A stretch of DNA of 64,000 bases, from contig JACCIC010000125.1 of assembly GCA_018907035.1 (NCBI GenBank), positions 682,001 to 746,000 on the forward strand, read 5' to 3'. Position numbers and translations under genes: made by a program. Shown piece by piece: positions 1 through 9,483 of this stretch; the stretch's first letter is position 1, and every line of letters begins with the position of its first letter. This stretch comes from Sycobia sp. Sy_11 (lineage: Eukaryota; Arthropoda; Insecta; Hymenoptera; Epichrysomallidae). Below the pieces are notes generated by a model that made no database searches, was not told the origin of the DNA, and saw nothing but the letters and a program-made list of their open reading frames with translations.

Positions 1-1821
1 ATAACGTGCATGAAATCTTGATCGATGTCCCTCGATTGGAGGCAGATAGATTTAGTGTTAAGAACCCAGGAGCGTAACCTGGTGCTGATATATTTAAATA
101 AAATAAGTGAAGTTAAGAACCTTTTTGGAATTCACATAGATTTAAGTTACGTTTTTTTTTAATTGTGATAAAAGTGTTGGGTAAATTACTTTTAATCTTC
201 CAGTCTCAATGTATGACTGCAAAAGTATCAATTACCTTGGTTTATCTTTTGGATCAAGATTTTTATTTTTTTTTTGGAATTAAAGGTTGAAAATTATGAT
301 GATAATTACCATCCCAAAATTTGACATTCAAAAGTTATGGCACTAATCTTTTTTCAAATATTTATTAATTGCACCAAGTAAAAAAAAGATTTATTGAAGA
401 TAATTTTTTGTGATTCAAAGCTTTATTTGGCCTATATTGAAGTTATATTAATAGATTGTATTATATTATATTTTTGCAAAAAAGTAAAATTTGATATTCA
501 AGCAAAAAAATAATTAGGCTTTAAAAATGGTCTAATTTACTGTTAAAAAAAATATTGTAATTACTGAATAGTGTAAATTTTGCAATACCTTAACATTCAC
601 AAAACTTAATATATCAATGTAATTTAAGATTCAAGTGATACGTTAAGATTATTTTTAAATATTAAATTGTATATAGTTATGTATATATTATGCTTTACTT
701 CACATTTACTATTTTTGCCACTGGCACACGAATATTAAGTTGAATTTAAAAATATTTATGATTGATTGCATATTTTTTTTTTAAAATAAAAAAAAAAAAA
801 AATTTCACTATTGCAACATAATTTTCCAATCAACTAAAGATGGACTTTCTGCAATACTATTGCAGATTTATAATTATTGTATAAATTTGTGTATACACAT
901 ATATAAAATAGAACAATCGAAATTTGTTTTTATTTACATTAAATTTGGCAACATAAGAGTGACGGAGATCAATTATTGCCATAGCACGTTCTCAATATTT
1001 GTCATATTAATATTATAAATAAGTAATTGACTACATGTAAGTATTAAGTTCAAATAATTTGAGTTAATTTGTTGTTTATTTGACTTAAAGGTATTTAATA
1101 TTGTTGCCCTCATTGATCGACGAAATTCTTCCTACTAGTCAGCATTGAATTCCTGCTCACTATTAAAATTAAATATTAGTATTACTGTAGAATAATATAA
1201 AGCATTCATAAAATATTTGATCGTGAAGGCCTTGATTTGTAAGCTTTTTATTTGAAAAAATTAATGAGTTTAATTTTGCTATTATTGCAAGAAGCCGAGA
1301 GAGTATTCTGATCTCTGAAAGCGATGAAATGATTTCAGATAATGTGTCGCTTAGTGTATATAAAAAAAATTAAAGTAATTATACAGATTTATCTGCGAGA
1401 AAGTTATCGGATTGAAATCATCACAAGCTTTGGGTAAACTGCACAATAACAGATTTGAGTAACAAATGAAAGGGCTTAATCGTAATAAAAATTTAAGTTA
1501 AAGGAATACGATTGGCTTATTATAAGTGCTGGTAATTGACCAAACGAAAAAAAATTTTGTTTATCTAATTAATGGGAGATTTACGGATTACGCAACAAAT
1601 TGATGAATCGAGGGACGAGCCTGGGGCATGATAGCCCTAAACTTAATTGTCGATTGAGGTACGTTTATTGATTTCATTATATGTTACAAATTTACTATTG
1701 ATTGATTTGATCACTGACTGTCACGCATTATTACAATTCTATATATATTTACATCTTTGCTGATGTCCATCGGACAATTCCGATCGCTTGCCAGCCACCT
1801 CGCGTTGTTTCCCTTTTTCAG
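1..1821. other. AT-rich stretch without a recognised gene
   Basis: This is AT-rich sequence with short poly-A and poly-T runs. I see no long open frame and no clear transposon. It ends in a polypyrimidine tract and AG at 1810-1821 that could be a splice acceptor for the next feature. I found no sequence here matching the 3' LTR of the Gypsy element downstream. Confidence 0.5.
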
Positions 1822-1999
1822 GAAGATAAGTCCGAATTGAATGTAAAAATCCACGATCGGGTGGAATTTGCAAGAATAGTGGATCAGATTACGGAAGAGA
1901 TCGAAATACCTAGACGAGATAGTATCGACGGTGTTGTAAAACCGAAAGTTGAAATCTTGCTCGTCGAGTTGTTTTTCTCTCTCATTCGATCCCTTCTAG
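1822..1999 (+). CDS. Possible internal exon of an unidentified gene
   Basis: A 178-base open segment lies between a good acceptor (CCCTTTTTCAG ending at 1821) and a GTACAA donor at 2000. In frame it gives a charged then hydrophobic peptide that includes EFARIVDQITEEIEIPRRD and ends in ELFFSLIRSLL. The frame does not start with ATG, as expected for an internal exon; it stays open past the donor and stops at 2034. I do not recognise the protein, and it does not look like part of the WD40 gene at 18 kb. It sits just before the Gypsy element, so it could instead be 5' untranslated retroelement sequence or a chance ORF. Confidence 0.3.
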
Positions 2000-2254
2000 G
2001 TACAAAAAGTAAAGTAATCGCCAGATTTATCTGATTTAATTGATAACTGTTATAATTTAAAATTCATTGTAAACGATCCCGCTGGCACGCGACTCACCCC
2101 CCTACCCTTTTTTGCTTCCACACACGTGCACTCCCGTTTTTCGTCCGCTATCCCGCCTTCGTTTGACGATTCCGGACGGCGAAGTAGATCGCGTTTCGAA
2201 CCGGGCAATCGTACACAGGAGCGAATCGACGAAGCAGAATCTCGAGAAGTGACC

Positions 2255-4672
2255 ATGGCGTCCGTGAAGAGCGATGCGAGCAACGCGTCTCTGGAGCTGA
2301 TTATGGACCAGTACGATGGGGCCTGGGCGATGTACGGTCGGATTCGCCGTCTGGACCAGGAGCAGCTGAAGGCCGTCTTAAGCTCGCTAGGTGCAAGTAC
2401 GCACGGCGACCGTCATACGCTACAGAGACGCCTTCTAAGGGCTGAGCTCCGTAATCAGGACCCGTCCCTAGAGATATCCTGGACCACGGACGACGAGGAA
2501 GATCGGGACTCGTCGCCTACGCGCGGTGTGGACCAGACCCAAGTCGTCGATGACTCTCTCGTCGATAAGCGCCGTAGATGGACAGGACGTGGGCGTGGAC
2601 GCCCAATGACCACCCTGGACGAGCTGAAGATCCCGGGACGAGCAACCCCGTCGACGACGGTGGGGGTGAACCCTTTCGATAGACTACGGACCTCGCCGCC
2701 TACGGCCGCGCAGTTTCCCGGCAGGGCCGTACCGGTCACCGCGACGACGTGCACGACCACCACGCCAAAGTACACCACTGCGGGGAACACCCTTCCGAAG
2801 TCAGACTCTCAATCGGTTACGATCAACCCGGGGGTGGTGTCAACGGTCAGCCTGGCAGACCAGTCGGGTTCGTTGCGCCGTCTAGAGGATCAAAAACGGG
2901 TGGCAGGTCTACAAATGGATCACATCCTCCAGGTGGCCATGGAACGCAATGAAGAAGAGCGGCTGCGGTTACAGGACGAGATGGATCGTCGATCAATCCT
3001 GACGCAGTTCGACCAACAGTGTCGGCGCCGTAGCGTTCCGCTCCAGTCGCATACAAGTCAACGAGTGATCGGTGATGGCAGGAGCATCGCCCGCAACGTA
3101 TCAGGCGCCAGGGAGGAGGTCGACGACGACGCAAACTTGGCGTCTGACGAGGACAGTCAGCACGGAGGAGGCGATCGTCCCGAAGCTACGCGCGCACCTA
3201 CCCCCAGGACGGGAACTAGCAAAGTAGGTCGGACCGAAAGCAGAGCCGCAGAATAGGGACCGACCGTGACGCGAGAACGCCCGCCGACCGAACGGACCGG
3301 AAATCCTGGCGGAGATTGTTGTCCGCCACCACCTCCCGTCCGCAACACTAGCCTAGAACGGGACACAGTGAGGCCAACCTCGCCCCCGTGTGCGTTTCCA
3401 GACGGGAGCAGTCGGGGTTACGGACAGCACTCCCCAGCGAGAATCCTAAAGGACTGGGGTATCAAGTTCTCGGGGACCGACCAGGAGTATCCGGAAGAAT
3501 ACCTCGCGGACCTCGAAGAGTGTAGATATTCAGCTCGCCTGACGGAGAGCGAATTGATCAGGGCGATCTCCAGTACCCTGAAGGGAGATGCTAAGCAGTG
3601 GTATCGACCTATACGGGCGGAGACCAATAGCTGGGCAGCCTTTGAAGAGGCGTTCAGGCTTAGATTCATCAACCAGCTGGGTGAGGATGATCTACGAAGG
3701 GAACTTTATTCGAGGACCCAGGACCGCAGCGAGACCGTCGCCACCTTCGTCGCTAAGTTCAGACACATTGTCTCGTACTTCCGGAGACCGCCGCCGTTGA
3801 GCGAGCAGGTGATGGTCGCTGCCAACAACCTACGACCAGAGTATCAGGTCTACATGGTGGGCAAGACGTTCACCAACTTTACAGAATTAACACGCTATGG
3901 CCTCGAGATAGAGCGAACCATGGAGCTCCAAAACCGATGGAGCGCACCACCAGCGAAGGACAAGATGAGACTTCGTAGCGCTGCTCCCGCCGTAGCTAAG
4001 GTCAAGGCGACGAAGGTCGCGGCCATCATGCAGAGTGATAGAGGCCGAAGGACTGAGTCGACAGATAGTGAAGGATACAAGGAGACTCGGAGGAGGACCA
4101 AAGGAGCGGAAGCCAAGGTCAGAGAGGTAGCGGCCGTACAGGGACCAATGGAGACCCAGACGCTGAGACCGATGGCAACGATCAAACCGGAGAGACCGCA
4201 GAGCTACGCTGCAGCCGTGAGACGGCCATCTCCCAACGCACCGCGACAACGGCCAAGAAGTTGGGAAGCACGGCAGCCAAGGATCCGATCACCACAACGT
4301 CCGAGTCGCCGTTTCGAAAACAATGGTCGGTGGCAGAATCGTAGCCGTGAGGAGACTCGGAGAAGCTCGCCGCCAGCGCGCGACAGGGAAGACGGATTGT
4401 TCTACGGTTCGTGCTTCCACTGTAGAGCAGTAGGATACCGGGCGGCGAACTGCCCGAGCATCTCATGCTACCGGTGTCATCAACGCGGCCATTATGCCAC
4501 CGACTGCCCGAGCAGTCAGAGAAGCACGCTGTCGTGCCAATGGTGCGGCCGAGAGGGAGTTGCAATCCGTGACTGCCCTGATTGCGCCCCCATCTGTACG
4601 AGGTTGGGAAACGAGAGAACGGGCGGACGCAAGAGTCCCGCAACCCCCCGTTCACCCGCGGGACACCGTTAG
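2255..4672 (+). CDS. gag: Gag polyprotein of element 1, interrupted by one in-frame TAG
   Basis: Structural protein that would form the retrotransposon particle and bind its RNA. The ATG at 2255 is chosen because ACCATGG is a strong context; upstream in the same frame only a GTG at 2126 would serve. One in-frame TAG at 3254-3256 splits the frame, which then stays open to 4672. The N-terminal part has a SAP-like helix-turn-helix (DQEQLKAVLSSLGASTHGDR and following). The second part has a Retrotrans_gag core (KFSGTDQEYPEEYLADLEEC, then FEEAFRLRFINQLGEDDLRR) and three cysteine clusters near its end: CFHCRAVGYRAANC, CYRCHQRGHYATDC and CQWCGREGVAIRDCPDC. The first two are CX2CX4HX4C-type knuckles, though the first has Y where H is usual. 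The TAG could be a disabling mutation or a programmed stop. Confidence 0.8.
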
Positions 4673-5178
4673 GACCGAACCCCATGCCGGAGTCCAAGGG
4701 AGCCATCCCGAAGAAAAAGGAGCCCCTAAGCGGTGACGTCCAACCGCAAGTCAAGCGTGAACCGGAGAAGCCTGCGTGTGAGGCAGCCGATCAAGTGGAG
4801 CATACGAGGCTACAGCGAAAGGTACCGAAGGAGAACACCGGAGTCCGGTGTGAGGGGCGAGAGAATCGTGAGATCGAAGATTGTTGGATAGGTCAAGTGC
4901 AGATCGGGGAGTCCCGGAGGGAGCGGCAGACCGAGGAAGCAAAGTGGTATGCGGAGGAGATACCATGTATAGTAAGACCGCCCCGACCAACGGTAGATGC
5001 GAGAGAAGCGTCCGAAGCCAAGAGTGCCCTGCAGAATACTAACTACGGATTAAACGAAGTATTGAAGAAATTAGAGTTCCCGCCACCGAGATGGCCGGGA
5101 GGTATGCCTCCAGCCTGGCTAACGCCGGGACCTCCCCACAGTAAAGTTCAGGGGGGAGTAGAGCTGGAGCGGAGTTAG
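4582..5178 (+). CDS. Gag-to-protease linker ORF of element 1
   Basis: This frame overlaps the last 91 bases of gag and runs to a stop at 5178. It encodes a charged, proline-rich segment of up to 198 residues ending with FPPPRWPGGMPPAWLTPGPP. It has no recognised domain. Its position between nucleocapsid and protease, and its overlap with gag, fit the start of pol reached by a frameshift, but the protease lies in yet another frame, so indels have disrupted this stretch. It could in part be noncoding. Confidence 0.4.
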   Translation: MRPHLYEVGKRENGRTQESRNPPFTRGTPLGPNPMPESKGAIPKKKEPLSGDVQPQVKREPEKPACEAADQVEHTRLQRKVPKENTGVRCEGRENREIEDCWIGQVQIGESRRERQTEEAKWYAEEIPCIVRPPRPTVDAREASEAKSALQNTNYGLNEVLKKLEFPPPRWPGGMPPAWLTPGPPHSKVQGGVELERS

Positions 5179-5195
5179 ATCGAACGTCAGGACCT

Positions 5196-6194
5196 GTGGA
5201 GTCCCAGGACCTGGAGAAAACTGTACAGACGGAAGAAACCGGCCCGGACCAAGATGGGCCCGAGGTAGCCGGTGCGACGCTAGAGAATCGATTGTTTCTT
5301 CCCGTGGGGATGAACGGGATGAATTATCGCGCATTGTTCGATCCTGGAGCTGTAGTTTCGGTCGTCGGACCTCGAGTAGCCGAGCGATTCAAGGATCGAC
5401 TACGGCCGACCTCGACGAGACTGAAAAGTGCCCTCGGCGGAGGGACGACCATGCTAGGCGAGCTACCGCTAATAATAGAAGTGGATGGAGTTGTCGGAGA
5501 GTTGTCAGTCAAAGCCGCGAGTTTCCTGGACCATGACATTATATTGGGTATGGACTTTTGCCAGATTTGGGAGGTCGAAGCCCGTCTTGGACCTGGACGA
5601 GGCGGTAGGTGGAGAAAGTTTAGTCGCATGGGACAAGAGGCGGATAAGGAAGAATTAGCGATATCGGCCGAATGCGCGGGTATCATCGAAGCCAGCGAGG
5701 ACCAAAGGACCTTAGTCGAGGAGCTCGTGAGTAAGTTGTTGCCCGAGGCCGCTGAACGATTGGGAGCGACTACCCTGACCGAACATAGAATAGAGGTACA
5801 GGATGCGGCTCCAGTCAAACACCGGCCGAGACGCATGTCGCCGATGATGATGCAAGTAGCACAGGATGAAGTGAAGAAGATGTTTGAGAAAGGAGTGATC
5901 GAGCGCTCGGCCAGTGAGTGGAGCAGTGCGCCTGTTATCGTGAAAAAGTCCGACGGTTCGTTCCGTTTCTGTGTGGACTACAGAGACCTGAACGCTGTCA
6001 CCGTCAAGGACGCCTATCCGCTACCTAGTATGGATTCTATCTTAGATAAACTGCGTAAGACCAGATTCTTATCGAAGGTAGACCGAAGGAAGCATACTTC
6101 CAGATACCAATGGACGCAAAGAGCAGGAAGTTCACGGCCTTCGCAGTACCCGGATCAGGTCTCTGGCAGTTCACCAGAATGTCGTTCGGCCTGA
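5196..6194 (+). CDS. pol: Pol, part 1: aspartic protease and N-terminal half of reverse transcriptase (frameshifted)
   Basis: Protease comes first, with the signature YRALFDPGAVVSVVG; the usual D-T/S-G triad is D-P-G here. The flap and C-terminal region include LDHDIILGMDFCQIWEVEA. Reverse transcriptase follows, from about residue 190: KGVIERSASEWSSAPVIVKK, DGSFRFCVDYRDLNAVTVKD and FLSKVD. The frame is good to about 6082; the remainder up to 6194 is out-of-frame translation after loss of one base just after the SKVD codons. The listed start is a GTG, so the true protein would be processed from a longer polyprotein. Family assignment is secure from the motifs; activity is not expected. Confidence 0.85.
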   Translation: MESQDLEKTVQTEETGPDQDGPEVAGATLENRLFLPVGMNGMNYRALFDPGAVVSVVGPRVAERFKDRLRPTSTRLKSALGGGTTMLGELPLIIEVDGVVGELSVKAASFLDHDIILGMDFCQIWEVEARLGPGRGGRWRKFSRMGQEADKEELAISAECAGIIEASEDQRTLVEELVSKLLPEAAERLGATTLTEHRIEVQDAAPVKHRPRRMSPMMMQVAQDEVKKMFEKGVIERSASEWSSAPVIVKKSDGSFRFCVDYRDLNAVTVKDAYPLPSMDSILDKLRKTRFLSKVDRRKHTSRYQWTQRAGSSRPSQYPDQVSGSSPECRSA

Positions 6195-7150
6195 CGAACG
6201 CCCCCATGACCTTCCAGCGACTCATCGACGCACTGTTCGGACCAGAGTATGAACCCAACGTATTTGAATACCTGGACGACATCATCGTAGCGACAAAATC
6301 GTTTGAGGACCACATGGCCTGGCTAGAGCGCGTGTTGAAACGACTGAGAGATGCAGGACTATTCGTAAATAGGAAGAAGTGCGAGTTTTGCTGTTCTCAA
6401 GTGGCGTACCTCGGTTTCCTGTTGGACCGTGAAGGTCTCAGACCGGACCCAGAGAAAGTACGACCATTGTTAGAGTACCCAGCCCCGAGGACCGTGAAGC
6501 AACTGCGTCGGTTCCTAGGCATGGTTGGCTGGTACTCAAGATTCATCGATAAAGATTCGGAACTGAAAATCCCGTTAGTTAAATTATTACGGAAGGGCCA
6601 GCCATGGGCCTGGGAAACAGATCAAGAAGAAGCGTTCAACAAACTAAAGGAAGTATTGACGACCGCGCCAGTGCTCGCACGGCCGGATTTTTCGAAGCCG
6701 TTCTCGGTACAGTGTGATGCGAGCCATTACGCGATCGGGGCGGTACTGACGCAAGAGGGAGAGGAATGCGAGCATCCGATCGTCTACGTGAATCGCGTAT
6801 TGACCGCGGCGGAGCGCAACTATACGACTTCAGAAAAAGAGTGCTTGGCGTTGCTGTGGTCGATCAAGAAACTGAGACCATACTTGGAAGGCTATAAGTT
6901 CACAGCAATTACGGACCACAGCGCACTTCGCTGGCTCCGGAACCTGAAAGAACCTACTGGCCACCTGTCCCGCTGGGCCTTAGAGATGCAGCAATGGGAT
7001 TTTGAGATAATACATAGACGCGGAGCCATTCACCACGTCCCGGACGCCTTGTCCCGGATGTTTGAGAACGAGTTCGAAGAAATTGCTGCATTCGAACCGT
7101 GTGAGGATGAATGGTACACCCAGAGAGTTCAGGAAGTCATAGAATTCTAA
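6110..7150 (+). CDS. pol: Pol, part 2: reverse transcriptase palm, thumb and RNase H
   Basis: This is the continuation of reverse transcriptase in the next frame after the break near 6083. It shows FGLTNAPMTFQRLIDALFGP and the catalytic YLDD in NVFEYLDDIIVATKSF, then the connection motif VKQLRRFLGMVGWYSRFI. The RNase H domain follows with FSVQCDASHYAIGAVL (first catalytic D), the E of TSEKECLALLW and the D of FTAITDHSALRWL, ending in HVPDALSRM. This order is standard Ty3/Gypsy. The stop at 7150 precedes the integrase frame by a short gap, and integrase lies in another frame, so this copy cannot make one continuous Pol. Confidence 0.88.
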   Translation: MDAKSRKFTAFAVPGSGLWQFTRMSFGLTNAPMTFQRLIDALFGPEYEPNVFEYLDDIIVATKSFEDHMAWLERVLKRLRDAGLFVNRKKCEFCCSQVAYLGFLLDREGLRPDPEKVRPLLEYPAPRTVKQLRRFLGMVGWYSRFIDKDSELKIPLVKLLRKGQPWAWETDQEEAFNKLKEVLTTAPVLARPDFSKPFSVQCDASHYAIGAVLTQEGEECEHPIVYVNRVLTAAERNYTTSEKECLALLWSIKKLRPYLEGYKFTAITDHSALRWLRNLKEPTGHLSRWALEMQQWDFEIIHRRGAIHHVPDALSRMFENEFEEIAAFEPCEDEWYTQRVQEVIEF

Positions 7151-7242
7151 TACAAGTTTCCGGGGTGGAGTGTACACGATGGTATGTTATATAGGCGCAG
7201 GGTGGACCCTATTTTGGAGAACGTGACAGAGGACCACGAGAA

Positions 7243-8397
7243 TTGGAAACTCGTTGTACCAACGGACCACAGAGAGAGAGAGTGTTGCGTGAGATACATG
7301 AGGAACCGTCAGCTGGCCATCTGGGCGTCAAAAAGACATACGACAGAATCACGAGAGATTACGACTGGCCGGGGATTTACCACGATACGAATACCTACGT
7401 TTGCCAGTGCCCCGAGTGCCAACGGCATAAGCCCACGCAAACAGGACCACAAGGACTGATGGGTCATCGCATCGTGGGAAAACCTTGGGTCGTTGTGGCT
7501 GCCGATGTCGTCGAGCTTCCCCCGAGTAAGGGGCAATACAAGTATATACTGGTATTCCAGGATCTATTCACCCGATGGGTCGAATTAAAGGCGTTGAAGA
7601 TAGCCGACGGCAAGGCAGTCGCCAAGGCTTTCGAGGATTTAGTCCTATTCCGATGGAACACGCCAGACTACTTCTTGAGCGACAATGGGACTGAATTCGA
7701 TAATCACGTACTAAAGAAGATGTTAGAAGGATATGGTGTGAAACATGTCACAACGCCACCATACCACCTACAAGCCAACCCTGTGGAGCGCAGTAATCGG
7801 ACCTTAAAGACCATGATTTCTATATTCGTGAGACCGGACCACCGCGATTGGGACCTACATCTTTGCGAACTACGGCACGCCATGAACACAGCGACACAAA
7901 CATCAACGAGAGTATCACCAGCGTTTTTAAACTTCGGCCGGCACCCGCAACCGGTCAAAAGCTTGAGAAGAGAGGTTGAGGGACGCGAGTCGGTTTCGAG
8001 GATCGACCCCGAGGTATGGAAGGACCGTATGCGGCGATTAGACGCGTTAAGGGACCTTGTCGTCCGCCACATCGACGGGGCACGGGCCACTCAAGAAAGG
8101 TACTACAATCGGGGTAGACGAGATGTGAGTTTCAGGGTGGGAGACCAAGTGTTGCGCAGGGTACGCGTGTTATCGAGCGGGACCCAGAGGTTCGCCTCCA
8201 AATTGGCTCCTAGGTACGAGGGCCCCTTTCGGATTTTCGATCAGCTTTCCCCGACGGTTTACGTGCTCGAGACGGGCTCGAGTCGGCGAAGGTGTACGTG
8301 TCCCAGGTGTACAGTCCCAGGCTCGGCTTATAGGTTCGTGATGAGACGCTCCGGTTTCACTTGGTTTTTCCCCCTTCCCCTTTTCCTTGGTAGTTAG
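7243..8397 (+). CDS. Pol, part 3: integrase (DDE) with C-terminal domain, frameshifted at both ends
   Basis: Integrase inserts the cDNA into host chromatin. The N-terminal HHCC zinc site is visible as H in LREIHEE, H in GHLGVKK and the CQCPECQRHK pair. The catalytic core has D in VVVAADVVELPP, D in FLSDNGTEFDN and E in NPVERSNRTLK. The C-terminal SH3-like fold is marked by FASKLAPRYEGPFRIFDQLS. A two-base excess in a GAGAGA run near 7272-7282 puts the start of integrase in the frame of 7184-7459. A single-base shift near 8290 sends the last ORF residues out of frame; the alternative frame reads AKVYVSQVY, the usual end of this domain. Confidence 0.88.
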   Translation: METRCTNGPQRERVLREIHEEPSAGHLGVKKTYDRITRDYDWPGIYHDTNTYVCQCPECQRHKPTQTGPQGLMGHRIVGKPWVVVAADVVELPPSKGQYKYILVFQDLFTRWVELKALKIADGKAVAKAFEDLVLFRWNTPDYFLSDNGTEFDNHVLKKMLEGYGVKHVTTPPYHLQANPVERSNRTLKTMISIFVRPDHRDWDLHLCELRHAMNTATQTSTRVSPAFLNFGRHPQPVKSLRREVEGRESVSRIDPEVWKDRMRRLDALRDLVVRHIDGARATQERYYNRGRRDVSFRVGDQVLRRVRVLSSGTQRFASKLAPRYEGPFRIFDQLSPTVYVLETGSSRRRCTCPRCTVPGSAYRFVMRRSGFTWFFPLPLFLGS

Positions 8398-8448
8398 ACC
8401 GGATCAGTGGTGAAGCTATCCCTTAACTCCGCACTTATTCTTTTAGTG

Positions 8449-9219
8449 ATGAGTCACATGCGGAGACATCACCGCTCAGGGCTCGGAAGAGAGGTGGCAC
8501 GGCCACTGATCTCCCGGCCTCGCGCAGGTCATCGACCGTTCCCGGAGTTTCAGCCCGTCCCGGGGGACCCCTGGACGGTGGGAGAGTCACTACCTCCGAT
8601 CCGTGGCGGCGGCTCCGAGTCGTCATGGTCTTCGTCGTCCTCGGATGGCGAATCCGTCGTCGAACGGTCCGTCTCGCCGCCGGAGGACTCGGTGCTTCCC
8701 ACCGGACCCCCGAGAGCAGAACTCCCTCATGTGGAGCTTCGTCCGGAGCGCCCATACGGAGAGAGATACCCCCGCTTGACGGGGGTACTGTTTGATGGCC
8801 TAGAGCCGATACGGACGCGGCCCGAGGTGGACCCACCCCGGCGGCACTGCTACAACTGTTGGCAGACAGGGCACGCGCGCAGGGACTGCCCCCGACCCGT
8901 AGCTGCAACGTACTGTTGCAACTGCGGGCGACGCGGGGTCGTCGTTGAGAGCTGCACCCGCTGCCACCGGGCGTATCGGCGTTATATGGGGTGGCCCACC
9001 CGGACTGCGACGGGAAGCCTCGCGGTTTCTCGCACTCCGGACCATGCGCCCACGGCACCAACATCGCCACGTGGGACCCGAGATGACCTACCGGCAGCAG
9101 GAGCATCACCGCAGCGACTGATAGCTGTCGTCACCCCCCGACCTATCCGTCGAGGGTCACGACGGGTATCGGTGAGGGCGTTAGTGCGACTGTTGCTGGA
9201 GGCCATCGCTGGGCAATAA
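8449..9219 (+). CDS. Third ORF after integrase: nucleocapsid-like zinc-knuckle protein
   Basis: An intact frame of about 256 residues lies where env sits in env-bearing Gypsy elements, but there is no signal peptide or membrane segment. The ATG at 8449 (MSHMRRHHR) is the first in frame; a GTG lies 42 bases earlier. The N-terminal half is Pro/Ser/Arg-rich with a SESSWSSSSSDGES run. The core has a CX2CX4HX4C knuckle (CYNCWQTGHARRDC) followed by CCNCGRRGVVVESCTRC, which resembles the last knuckle of this element's own Gag. The same ORF, with conserved flanks (TRPEVDPP here, TRPDLDPP there), occurs in element 2 at 35425-35916 on the other strand. Nucleic acid binding is likely; the role is unknown. 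It may descend from a duplicated Gag nucleocapsid. Confidence 0.75.
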   Translation: MSHMRRHHRSGLGREVARPLISRPRAGHRPFPEFQPVPGDPWTVGESLPPIRGGGSESSWSSSSSDGESVVERSVSPPEDSVLPTGPPRAELPHVELRPERPYGERYPRLTGVLFDGLEPIRTRPEVDPPRRHCYNCWQTGHARRDCPRPVAATYCCNCGRRGVVVESCTRCHRAYRRYMGWPTRTATGSLAVSRTPDHAPTAPTSPRGTRDDLPAAGASPQRLIAVVTPRPIRRGSRRVSVRALVRLLLEAIAGQ

Positions 9220-9470
9220 GGGGAACCCCTGGGATGCGGGGGAACACGAAGGACCGAAGGAACAGAAGACCCAGAGAGAGGGTAAGGCAGACCAGGAGAT
9301 GACCGAGGGGTAAGGGAATGAGTCATCAACGGTAATCAATAACCAGAGGGACGATCACAACCAGACGGGGCCAACTACGAGGCGCCCACCCAAGGGCGGG
9401 GTGTCAGCGAAGAAAGAAGAAGATGGGTGAAGAAGAGGACGTCCGAGAATTTGCGGACGAAGTCCGATTT

Positions 9471-9483
9471 AGGGGGGGAGATT
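9471..9483 (+). other. Polypurine tract of element 1
   Basis: AGGGGGGGAGA followed by TT lies immediately before the TGTGACG start of the 3' LTR. This is the expected primer site for plus-strand DNA synthesis in Gypsy elements, and it fixes the left edge of the LTR. Confidence 0.75.

Noticed and set aside
1570..1665. Possible exon before a GTACGT donor
   Set aside because: Its phase cannot join the candidate exon at 1822 without a stop.
2455..3134. Minus-strand ORFs opposite gag
   Set aside because: Antisense shadows of a GC-rich coding region.
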